NCBI RefSeq assembly: GCF_900323885.1 | Contig: NZ_OOHJ01000036.1 | Coordinates: 1 to 64,000 of the forward strand | Reading direction: 5' to 3' | DNA from: [Actinomadura] parvosata subsp. kistnae | GTDB taxonomy: Bacteria > Actinomycetota > Actinomycetes > Streptosporangiales > Streptosporangiaceae | Length of the DNA stretch: 64,000 nucleotides | Notes under the pieces: generated by a model | What the model was told of the DNA's origin: nothing | Databases searched by the model: none | The model's input: only the letters and a program-made list of their open reading frames with translations | Position numbers and translations under genes: made by a program | In this document: positions 57,633 to 64,000 of the stretch, in pieces | Layout: the number at the start of each line of letters is the position of its first letter | How positions within the stretch are numbered: the first letter of the stretch is position 1

Positions 57633-58865
57633 ATGATCGACTACGTGCTCCCCCTGCGCTGGGAGGACGACTCCGGCCTCGGGGAGCTGACCGCCTACCT
57701 GCGCGAGGTGAGCCGGCACGCGCGGGTGATCGTCGTGGACGGCTCACCCCAGGAGCTGTTCGAGCGGCACGCCGCCGCCTGGCGCGGCCTGGCCGCGCAC
57801 GTCAGACCGGCCGCCGACCTGCGCTTCGCCAACGGCAAGGTGAACGGCGTGCTGACCGGCCTGCGGCTGGCCCGGGCCGAGCACGTCGTCATCGCCGACG
57901 ACGACGTCCGCCACGACGAGCGCACCCTGGCCAGGATCGACGCCCTCCTCGGCGAAGCCGAGCTGGTCCGCCCGCAGAACTACTTCGACCCCTCCCCGTG
58001 GCACGCCCTCTGGGACACCGCGAGGACCCTGCTCAACCGCGGCCTCGGCGCCGACTACCCCGGCACGTTCGGCGTGCGCCGCTCGTTCTTCCACCACATG
58101 GGCGGCTACGACGGGGACGTGCTGTTCGAGAACCTCGAGCTGATCCGCACCGTGCGCGCGCACGGCGGGCGCGAGCTGCGGCCGCTCGACCTGTACGTGC
58201 CGCGCCGGCCTCCCGACGCCCGGCGCTTCTGGAGCCAGCGCGTCCGGCAGGCGTACGACGACCTGGCGCAGCCCTGGCGGATGGCGCTGTTCCTGCCCGT
58301 GCTGCCCGCGCTGGCCGCCTGCGCGGTGCGGCGCCGCTGCGCTCCCGTGGCCGCCGGCGCCGGCGCGGCCGTGGCGCTGGCGGAGCTGGGGCGGCGGCGG
58401 GCGGGCGGCCGGCGCGTCTTTCCCGCCACGGCGCCGCTGTTCGCGCCCGTCTGGGTCCTGGAGCGGGCCACCTGCGGCTGGCTCGCCCTGGGGGCGGCGC
58501 TGTGCGGCGGCGTCCCGTACGCCGGGCGCCGGCTACGCCGCGCGGCCCACTCCGCCCGCTCACTGCGCCGGGCGGCCGGCTCCGCACGGCCGTCGCTCTT
58601 CGCCCGCGCGCTGCGTGGCGCAGCCCGATCCGCGCGGTCGTCGCTGCGCCGCGCAGCCCGATCCCCGCGGCCGTCGCTGCGCGCCGCAGCCCGCTCCGTG
58701 CGGTCGTCGCTCCGGATGGTTCAGTCAGGGCGGCGGTCGGGCTCGCTGGAGGCGCGGAAGCCGGTCGCCTTGTGCGAGCCGTCGCAGAACGGCTTCGTCG
58801 ACGAACGCCCGCAGCGGCACAGCGCGACGGTCGCCCGGCCCGCGGGGATCACCTCCCCGTCCTGA
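57633..58865 (+). CDS. GT2-type glycosyltransferase with repetitive cationic tail
   Basis: Protein of 410 residues. The N-terminal region has a GT-A fold: VLPLRWEDDSG, VIVVDGSP near 33 and the metal-binding VIADDDVRHDE near 89. FGVRRSFFHHMGGYD and ENLELIRTV then follow, as in family 2 enzymes, so it should transfer a sugar from a nucleotide sugar. Two hydrophobic segments (about 215-235 and 268-290) may anchor it in the membrane. After residue 300 the sequence is an Arg/Ala/Ser 11-residue repeat. The last about 50 codons run antisense to the CDGSH gene, so the original stop was probably lost by repeat growth. Confidence 0.75.
   Translation: MIDYVLPLRWEDDSGLGELTAYLREVSRHARVIVVDGSPQELFERHAAAWRGLAAHVRPAADLRFANGKVNGVLTGLRLARAEHVVIADDDVRHDERTLARIDALLGEAELVRPQNYFDPSPWHALWDTARTLLNRGLGADYPGTFGVRRSFFHHMGGYDGDVLFENLELIRTVRAHGGRELRPLDLYVPRRPPDARRFWSQRVRQAYDDLAQPWRMALFLPVLPALAACAVRRRCAPVAAGAGAAVALAELGRRRAGGRRVFPATAPLFAPVWVLERATCGWLALGAALCGGVPYAGRRLRRAAHSARSLRRAAGSARPSLFARALRGAARSARSSLRRAARSPRPSLRAAARSVRSSLRMVQSGRRSGSLEARKPVALCEPSQNGFVDERPQRHSATVARPAGITSPS
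58619..58716 (+). repeat. 33-bp tandem repeats at the 3' end of the glycosyltransferase gene
   Basis: Three units begin CGCAGCCCG at 58619, 58652 and 58685, and two older, diverged units precede them from about 58538. Each encodes 11 residues of the type RAARSxRSSLR. The array ends five bases before the stop codon of the opposite-strand CDGSH gene. Confidence 0.85.
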
Positions 58866-58951
58866 GTCACCAGCTCGAACGGGCCCCGCACCAGCAGCGG
58901 CCCGTCCTCGCACGGCGTCACCGTCACCCTGACATCCCCCTGATGCGACAT
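58721..58951 (-). CDS. Single-domain CDGSH iron-sulfur protein
   Basis: Protein of 76 residues. The 2Fe-2S binding motif CRCGRSSTKPFCDGSH matches C-x-C-x2-[ST]-x3-P-x-C-D-G-[ST]-H exactly, with three Cys and one His ligand. Such small proteins carry redox-active clusters and may transfer clusters or electrons. The N-terminal half is a short beta region (VTPCEDGPLLVRGPFELV). Its 3' part overlaps the tail of the glycosyltransferase frame by 145 bp. The methyltransferase and diiron enzyme encoded nearby suggest a role as electron or iron-sulfur donor, by inference. Confidence 0.88.
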   Translation of the reverse strand: MSHQGDVRVTVTPCEDGPLLVRGPFELVTQDGEVIPAGRATVALCRCGRSSTKPFCDGSHKATGFRASSEPDRRPD

Positions 58952-59104
58952 GCCTGTCCTCCTTCCCCGCGCGAACCCCGCTTCACCTGCGGGATTGGCG
59001 CGCGGGCCGGCCGGGTAACAGAACCGGTGCCCCCGCCGTCACTCGCGAGGAGCCGCCGTGCGCCGATCGTCCCGCCCGTCCCGCTCAGGCGCAGGAGGCC
59101 GGTG

Positions 59105-59845
59105 ATGGCCCCCGCGTTCGACCCGTCGGCGTACGGGCGGAGCATCTCCGACATCTACGACGCCACGGTGGAGCACCTGCCCACCGACGCCACCGTGGAG
59201 CAGTTGCGGCTGCTGGCCGGCGACGGGCCCGTGCTGGAGTTCGGCATCGGCACGGGCCGGCTGGCGCTGCCGCTGGCCGAGCGCGGGCTGGAGGTGGCCG
59301 GCATCGACGGCTCGCCCGACATGGTGGAGGTGCTGCGGGCCAAGCCCGGCGGCGAGCACCTGCGGGTGGCCGTGGGCGACTTCGCCACCACCCGGGTCGA
59401 GGGCCGGTTCAGCCTGGTCGCGCTCACCACGAACACGATCTTCGCGCTGCCCTCGCAGGACGCCCAGGTCGCCTGCTTCCGCAACGCCGCCGCGCACCTG
59501 CGGCCGGGCGGCCGGTTCGTGGTGGAGGCGTGGGTGCCGGACCTGGCGGCCTTCCACCGGGGCGCGTTCCTGCGGCTGCTGTCGCTCGGCGAGGACGTGG
59601 TGGTCGCGGAGGCGGCCAGGATCTCGCCCGCCGAGCAGCACATGGCGACCACCAAGATCCGGCTGACCGGTGAGGGGGTGCGGCTGCTGCCCGCCAACCA
59701 CCGCTACGCCTGGCCGGCCGAGCTGGACCTGATGGCCCGGCTGGCGGGGATGGAGCGCGAGCACCGGTGGGCCGACTGGCACCGCGCGCCGTTCGGGGAC
59801 GACAGCCGCACCCACGTCACCGTCTACCGCCTCCCGGCGGACTGA
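59105..59845 (+). CDS. Class I SAM-dependent methyltransferase
   Basis: Methyltransferase of 246 residues. The SAM-binding motif is VLEFGIGTGRLALPLAERG near 43-61, the acidic motif II is IDGSPDMVEVL and motif III is RVAVGDFATTR. A C-terminal substrate region follows (TKIRLTGEGVRLLPANHRYAW). The ATG at 59105 is preceded by CAGGAGG. The substrate is unknown. It converges on the diiron enzyme gene, leaving six bases between stops, and is divergent from the CDGSH gene. Confidence 0.85.
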   Translation: MAPAFDPSAYGRSISDIYDATVEHLPTDATVEQLRLLAGDGPVLEFGIGTGRLALPLAERGLEVAGIDGSPDMVEVLRAKPGGEHLRVAVGDFATTRVEGRFSLVALTTNTIFALPSQDAQVACFRNAAAHLRPGGRFVVEAWVPDLAAFHRGAFLRLLSLGEDVVVAEAARISPAEQHMATTKIRLTGEGVRLLPANHRYAWPAELDLMARLAGMEREHRWADWHRAPFGDDSRTHVTVYRLPAD

Positions 59846-59851
59846 CGGCGG

Positions 59852-60967
59852 TCATCGCGGGACGCGGGCGACCGCGGGCCGGTCGCGGGCCGGCTCGGCG
59901 GGCCGGCCGTCCAGCGGGCCGGCCAGCGAGGTGATCCCCTGTTCCCAGCGGGCCAGGACGTGGCCCGCCCACCGACGTTCCAGCTCCAGCGCGCAGGCGG
60001 CCCCGTACAGGACGTCCCCGGCGGCGGACAGGTGCGCGGCGGCGAAGGCGCCGCACAGGTCGTGCGCGGCGATCTGCTCGTGCACGGCGTCGGCCTGCAC
60101 GTGCTCGTCGTAGAAGCGGACGGCGTCGGCGTCGCCGCCGAGCCGGCGCAGCGCGTCGCCGTAGCGGCGGTTGGGCAGGGACGAGGTCATCTCCAGCGCG
60201 GCCAGGTGCCCGACCAGGGCGCCGCGCAGCCGCCGGTGCAGGCCGAACAGCGACATGACGTTGGAGATGGCGAGCGTGACGCCCGGGACGCGGTCCAGGT
60301 AGGCGCCGTAGGAGTCGTCGAGGCCCAGGCCGCGCAGGGTGGCGCGGAACAGCTCGGAGTGCATGCGCTCGCGGCGGCCGCCGCCGTACTCGTCGGACTG
60401 GATCTCCACCAGCGCCGCCTTCGGGCCGCCCGCCAGCCGGGGGATCGCCCACGTGTGCGGGTCGGCCTCCTTCAGGTGGTAGATCGAGCGGTGGATGACG
60501 AACTCCTCGAACTGGCGGCGGTCGGCGCGGCGGGCCAGGTACCCGGACAGCGACGGGCCGTCGTCGGCGGCGACCAGCTCGTTGAGCGCGCGCCGCACCC
60601 CGTGCGGCCCGTCCAGGGGCGGGCGCGGCACGGCCCGGGCGAGCGCCTGCTCGAAGCGGGCCTCCAGCAGCGCCCGCGCAGCCAGCAGCGACGGCTCCCA
60701 CTCCCACTGGTCGTCCACGTCGTCGAAGCCCTGGTAGTGCAGCTCGTAGCAGGCGAACAGGGCGAGCTGGAAGTCGTCGTCACCCAGCACGGCATCCCCT
60801 CGCAGGGCGTCGCCCAGCACCGCGTCCCCTGGCAGGGCGTCGCCCAGCACCCCGTCCCCTGGGAGGGCGGCGCGCAGGGCCGTCCCCAGGGCGTGCTCCG
60901 CGGGCGGGCGGGTCAGGTGGGGGAAGAGCGTCGCGGTGATGGGCCCGCGCGGCGCAGGAAGTCTCAT
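59852..60967 (-). CDS. Haem-oxygenase-like diiron oxidase/oxygenase (HDO) family protein
   Basis: All-helical iron-containing redox enzyme of 371 residues. A six-ligand set can be read: Glu167 (HLKEADPH), Glu193 and His203 (SDEYGGGRRERMH), and His289, Asp293, His296 (DEHVQADAVHEQ). Spacings are 26, 10, 86, 4 and 3, which equal those I remember for the diiron site of the N-oxygenase SznF. It should use dioxygen to oxidise an amine, acid or other small molecule. Residues 35-63 hold an acidic repeat (GDALPGDAVLGD) from three 30-bp units. The N-terminal 65 residues are thus atypical. Confidence 0.85.
   Translation of the reverse strand: MRLPAPRGPITATLFPHLTRPPAEHALGTALRAALPGDGVLGDALPGDAVLGDALRGDAVLGDDDFQLALFACYELHYQGFDDVDDQWEWEPSLLAARALLEARFEQALARAVPRPPLDGPHGVRRALNELVAADDGPSLSGYLARRADRRQFEEFVIHRSIYHLKEADPHTWAIPRLAGGPKAALVEIQSDEYGGGRRERMHSELFRATLRGLGLDDSYGAYLDRVPGVTLAISNVMSLFGLHRRLRGALVGHLAALEMTSSLPNRRYGDALRRLGGDADAVRFYDEHVQADAVHEQIAAHDLCGAFAAAHLSAAGDVLYGAACALELERRWAGHVLARWEQGITSLAGPLDGRPAEPARDRPAVARVPR
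60779..60868 (-). repeat. Three 30-bp repeats near the 5' end of the diiron enzyme gene
   Basis: Units at 60779-60808, 60809-60838 and 60839-60868 differ at only a few positions each. In frame they encode GDALxGDAVL-type decapeptides at residues 34-63. The phase is kept, so the enzyme is lengthened without being broken. Confidence 0.85.
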
Positions 60968-61094
60968 CGCGGGCTCCTGCCCGCCGCCTTCTCCCCCGCG
61001 CGGCAGTGTCCTTGACCGGCAGCAGCCGTTCTCACGAGTGCCCCCCTTCTCGCTCCCTGCGAGTGCCCTCGGGCGGGCGGCGCAAACCCGCAGG

Positions 61095-62057
61095 TCAGTA
61101 GACCGAGATGTGCGGGTGGTCGTAGTGGTTGGCGGTGGTGCCGCCCCGGTCGGACATGGTGCGCCAGGAGCCGGTCCTGACGTGCCAGATCCGCTGCCGG
61201 TAGATGACGTACATGATGCCGAGCCGCCGGGCGTTCTTGATCGCCCAGGCGGCGATCTCGTCGCCGCGCCGCTGCTCGGCGGGCGAGGGGAACGAGCCGC
61301 CCCGGCTGAGCATGAAGTCGCAGGCCCGCCCGAGCGGGTGCTCCCCGCCGTCCTGGATGGCGCGGTAGCAGCCGATCCCGTACGGCACCTCGAACCGCTC
61401 CTGGATGAGCTTCTTGACCAGGGCCATCCGGGGCGTGATGTTGTCGGCCCCCTGGGGGAGCTGCGGGACCCAGGTGCCGTCGGGCCGCCGGATGCCGGGC
61501 GCGGTGTAGAGCAGGTCGATCCTGTCCTTGATCTTCTCGATCTGCTTCTCGGCCTTCTTCTTGCGTTCCTCCAGGTCGCCGAGCGTGCGCTCCAGCTCCT
61601 CGGCGCGGGCGGCGGCCTCCTGCTCGGCCTGCTTGCGCGCGTCCCTGACCTGGGCGTAGCCGCGCAGCATGGCCTCCTCCTCGTCGATCACCTGCTGGGT
61701 GAGGGCCATGCGGCTGAGCAGGGTGGAGGGGTCCTGGCCGCCGCCGAGCAGCGCCATCGGGCCGGGGTCGCCGCCCATGTAGCGGGCGACGGCCATGGCG
61801 CGCAGCTCGGTGGAGTGGCGGTCGTAGACGTCCTGGGCGGCGGCCAGCTTCTCGCGGGCGGCCTTCTCGGCCCGCTCGGCCTTCTGGTGGGCGACGCGGC
61901 TGTTGTAGTAGTCGGTGATGAGCTGGTCGGAGCCCTTCTGCAGGCTCGCCAGCTCCTTCTTGAGCTGCTTGACACTTGGCTTGGGCTCGGCCACGGCGGG
62001 AGCTGCGGCGAGCACGATCACCGCGACGATCACGGCGGCGGGGGACGCAACCGCCAC
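61095..62057 (-). CDS. Secreted coiled-coil protein with C-terminal LAS-type peptidase-like domain
   Basis: Protein of 320 residues with a signal peptide (AVIVAVIVLAAAPAVA). Long coiled coils span about 28-85 and 130-180 (for example EELERTLGDLEERKKKAEKQ), as in cell-wall hydrolase partners. The C-terminal domain, from about 200, has HPLGRACDF (H-x6-D) and later DHPHISVY (H-x-H), the zinc-ligand pattern of LAS/M15-type peptidases. A role in peptidoglycan cleavage or remodelling is likely. The family is often labelled ARB-07466-like. The GTG at 62055-62057 has AAGGAGA five bases upstream. It lies downstream of the kinase gene on the same strand. Confidence 0.78.
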   Translation of the reverse strand: MAVASPAAVIVAVIVLAAAPAVAEPKPSVKQLKKELASLQKGSDQLITDYYNSRVAHQKAERAEKAAREKLAAAQDVYDRHSTELRAMAVARYMGGDPGPMALLGGGQDPSTLLSRMALTQQVIDEEEAMLRGYAQVRDARKQAEQEAAARAEELERTLGDLEERKKKAEKQIEKIKDRIDLLYTAPGIRRPDGTWVPQLPQGADNITPRMALVKKLIQERFEVPYGIGCYRAIQDGGEHPLGRACDFMLSRGGSFPSPAEQRRGDEIAAWAIKNARRLGIMYVIYRQRIWHVRTGSWRTMSDRGGTTANHYDHPHISVY

Positions 62058-62149
62058 GCTTCTCCTTAGCCCGAGCCGCAGGGCAGGTTCCGGTCATGGA
62101 GAAATCAGGCCCGGGGGATGCCCTCTATTCGACGCACGATAGTAGAGGA

Positions 62150-63850
62150 TCACCCGTCCTCGTGCGCAACTTCCGGCTTTTCCGCTTGGCGGCGTCTGCG
62201 TACCCGGCGGGCCACGATCTGCCGGCCGGCCAGCGCCGATCCGGGCACCAGCACGAGGCCCAGGAGGCTGGAGCCGAGGCCGAGGCCGACGTCGGCGTCC
62301 ACCAGCTTGTCGCCGTCGCCGCCGAGCAGCGGCAGGCCGAGCGACACGCTGACCGAGACCGAGATCAGCGGCTCCTTCACCTTGGTGGGGGCCAGGTCGG
62401 GCGCGCGGGTCGTCGGGGCCTGCGTGGTGGCGGGCGGGTCGTCGTCCTTGGGCGGCGGGTTCTCGCTGGAGGGGTCGTCGCGGGGCGGGCTCTCGGGGCG
62501 CGAGGTGGCGGGCGGCCGGGTGGCCGGGCGGGTGGTCGGGCGGGTGGTCGGCGACGGCGCTCCCGTGCTGGTCGGCCGCTCGGTGGGGGCCCTGGTCGGC
62601 TCACGGGTGGGGTCGCCGGTAGGCCGCTCCCCGCTCGGTGAAGGCCGGGGGGCCGGCGGCTCCCCGTACGTGATCGGCGGCGTCACCACGATCGGCTCCT
62701 CCGGCGTGGGCACCGGCGGCGTCGTCGGCGTCCCGGGGGTCGGCGAGCCGGGCACCATCGTGGGCGGCCCGCTGGACGGCCCGCTGGACGGCAGGGCGAG
62801 GGGCGGGCCCGACGTGGCGGGCGGCAGCGCCGTGCCGCTCTCCGGCTCCGGCCCGCCGCCCAGGATCACGAACGCCGACGCCACCGCTGCCGCGGTCGCC
62901 AGCACGAGCCCGCCGGTCACGGCCAGCTTGCTCACGGGCGAGAGCACGTTGTGGAACAGGGTCGTGGCGGTGCCGGCGTCGGTGACCGCCTGCGGCCTGG
63001 GCAGCAGCGCGGCCAGCGGCAGCGTGAGGATGCCGAGGCCGGTGCGCCCGCGCAGCTCCCAGTCCTCCCCGTACGCGGCGCGCGCGGCCTCCTCCATCTC
63101 GGCGAGGAACGCCTGAGCCGACTCGGGCCGCTCGGCGGGGTCCTTGGCCAGGCCGTGCTCGACCAGCGGGCGCAGCGGCTCCTCGACGTCGTCCAGCGGG
63201 GGCGGCACGTGCTGGTGCTGGTAGGCCAGGGCGGCGACGTTCTCGGCGTGGAAGGCGCGGTGGCCGGTCAGGCACTCGTAGAAGACGAGGGCGGCGGCGT
63301 ACACGTCGGTCTGCGGCCCGGCGGGGGCGTCGTCCCACTGCTCGGGCGCCATGTAGGAGGGGGTGCCGGACAGCTCGGCGGTCTCGCCGACGTGGGCGGC
63401 CACGCCGAAGTCGACGAGCTTGCTGTCGCCGTCCTGGGTGATCAGGACGTTCTCGGGCTTGAAGTCGCGGTGCACGACGCCGTGCCGGTGCGCCTCGGCC
63501 AGGCCGAGCAGCGCCCCCTTCAGCACGGTGAGCGCGGCCTCGGGGCCGGTGGCGCCCTCGTGCTCCAGCAGCCGCCGCAGCGTGACGCCCTCCACCAGCT
63601 CCATGATGATGGCGGCGTCGTCGCCGGTCTCGGCGTAGTCGAGCACGCGGGCGGTGTGCGGGCTGTCGATCTCTTTGATGACCAGGGCTTCGGAGCGGAA
63701 GCGGGTCAGGAAGGCGGTGTCGTGGCGTAAGGCGTCGGATAAGTGCTTGACGGCGACGGCCAGGCCGTCGGAGTCGCGGACGGCGAGCATCACCCGGCCG
63801 GTCCCGCCGTGGCCGAGTTCCCGGATCTCCGTGTAGCCGGGAACCTCCAT
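62150..63850 (-). CDS. Serine/threonine protein kinase with membrane-spanning tail
   Basis: Kinase of 566 residues. The catalytic domain (about 5-265) has LGHGGTGRVML, the lysine in VAVKHL, HRDFKPENV near 128, DFG (LVDFGVAAH) and APEQW. A transmembrane helix near 310-330 (LAVTGGLVLATAAAVASAFVIL) is followed by a Pro/Thr/Ser/Arg-rich region of about 150 residues with TRPTTRPATRPP-type repeats. A hydrophobic Gly/Leu segment near 500-550 and a basic tail then follow. It probably links envelope status to cytoplasmic phosphorylation. AGGAGG lies seven bases before the ATG at 63850. The cell-wall peptidase-like gene follows 92 bp downstream. Confidence 0.87.
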   Translation of the reverse strand: MEVPGYTEIRELGHGGTGRVMLAVRDSDGLAVAVKHLSDALRHDTAFLTRFRSEALVIKEIDSPHTARVLDYAETGDDAAIIMELVEGVTLRRLLEHEGATGPEAALTVLKGALLGLAEAHRHGVVHRDFKPENVLITQDGDSKLVDFGVAAHVGETAELSGTPSYMAPEQWDDAPAGPQTDVYAAALVFYECLTGHRAFHAENVAALAYQHQHVPPPLDDVEEPLRPLVEHGLAKDPAERPESAQAFLAEMEEAARAAYGEDWELRGRTGLGILTLPLAALLPRPQAVTDAGTATTLFHNVLSPVSKLAVTGGLVLATAAAVASAFVILGGGPEPESGTALPPATSGPPLALPSSGPSSGPPTMVPGSPTPGTPTTPPVPTPEEPIVVTPPITYGEPPAPRPSPSGERPTGDPTREPTRAPTERPTSTGAPSPTTRPTTRPATRPPATSRPESPPRDDPSSENPPPKDDDPPATTQAPTTRAPDLAPTKVKEPLISVSVSVSLGLPLLGGDGDKLVDADVGLGLGSSLLGLVLVPGSALAGRQIVARRVRRRRQAEKPEVAHEDG

Positions 63851-63959
63851 GCTGGGACCTCCTGACCGGATATAGATCCTGATGTCGGGACGCTATCCCG
63901 GCGTCACCGCTCGTGTCGAGTCCCTTCGCGCGAGTAACCGGAACCGTGCCACAATCGGC

Positions 63960-64000
63960 ATGTCTACTATGCGGGCTAGGAGGAAAGCTCAGGCGGCGAG
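63960..64000 (+). CDS. Possible start of a gene cut by the right window edge
   Basis: ATG at 63960 opens MSTMRARRKAQAA and stays open to the end of the window. A CACAAT box ends four bases before it, and a second ATG lies three codons in. It is divergent from the kinase gene. With 13 codons visible, this is only a candidate; the AGGAGG at about 63979-63984 could instead serve a start beyond the window. Confidence 0.3.
   Translation, partial: MSTMRARRKAQAA

Noticed and set aside
1..64000. tRNA, rRNA, insertion sequence or prophage
   Set aside because: No cloverleaf with a CCA-end context, no rRNA-like stretch and no transposase, integrase or phage structural protein was recognised on either strand.

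Overview
This is a very GC-rich bacterial chromosome segment with the codon habits of an actinomycete. Many starts are GTG, Shine-Dalgarno motifs are AGGAGG-like, and many genes appear to be leaderless behind a TANNNT -10 box. Lipoproteins, serine/threonine kinases with extracytoplasmic domains, WYL and SARP regulators and an aminoglycoside-kinase remnant all fit a filamentous actinobacterium. Streptosporangiaceae such as Nonomuraea is my guess, not a demonstrated assignment. I see no rRNA, tRNA, insertion sequence, phage gene or CRISPR array.

Layout. 1-3.0 kb: a truncated gene, an astacin-type protease, a methyltransferase and a secreted serine hydrolase. 3.1-9.7 kb: one rightward mannitol-type PTS operon: DeoR repressor, PfkB kinase, separate IIC, IIB and IIA, zinc dehydrogenase, HPr and enzyme I. 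9.8-15.2 kb: a Clp-family ATPase, an NAD(P)-binding protein, a HAD phosphatase and 6-phosphogluconate dehydrogenase. 15.2-21.6 kb: accessory enzymes and regulators (thioesterase, WYL, epoxide hydrolase, PemK/MazF-like protein, frameshifted aminoglycoside kinase, membrane protein, MarR). 21.6-31.4 kb: a divergent sugar locus, with a GH4 enzyme and DeoR leftward, and a PfkB kinase, an ABC importer and a large secreted PIG-L deacetylase rightward.

31.5-44.6 kb is mixed accessory content: prolyl oligopeptidase, MerR, an M43-like protease, a SARP-like regulator, secreted and propeller-like proteins, an FAD oxidoreductase, a frameshifted DUF3152 gene, TetR/SDR, an MBL hydrolase and a pirin. 44.6-47.7 kb is a receptor kinase whose stop codon lies in a 25-bp repeat array filling the whole gap to the convergent pirin gene. 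48.0-57.6 kb is a second sugar locus. A secreted PA14-GH2 glycosidase and a YtfQRT-YjfF-like ABC importer are transcribed leftward; a DeoR regulator and a second, permease-less sugar ATPase are transcribed rightward. 57.6-61.0 kb groups a GT2 glycosyltransferase, a CDGSH iron-sulfur protein, a methyltransferase and a haem-oxygenase-like diiron enzyme. 61.1-63.9 kb holds a coiled-coil LAS-type peptidase and a second receptor kinase.

Three themes recur. First, three DeoR-controlled carbohydrate modules use three import strategies (PTS, CUT1-type ABC, and CUT2-type ABC). Second, short tandem repeats have expanded many times inside linkers, gene ends and intergenic gaps. Third, at least nine genes appear to start translation 6-8 nt after a TANNNT box. 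The best candidates for new biology are the diiron/CDGSH/methyltransferase/glycosyltransferase group, the furanose-type uptake and hydrolysis operon, and the stop-to-stop 25-bp array.
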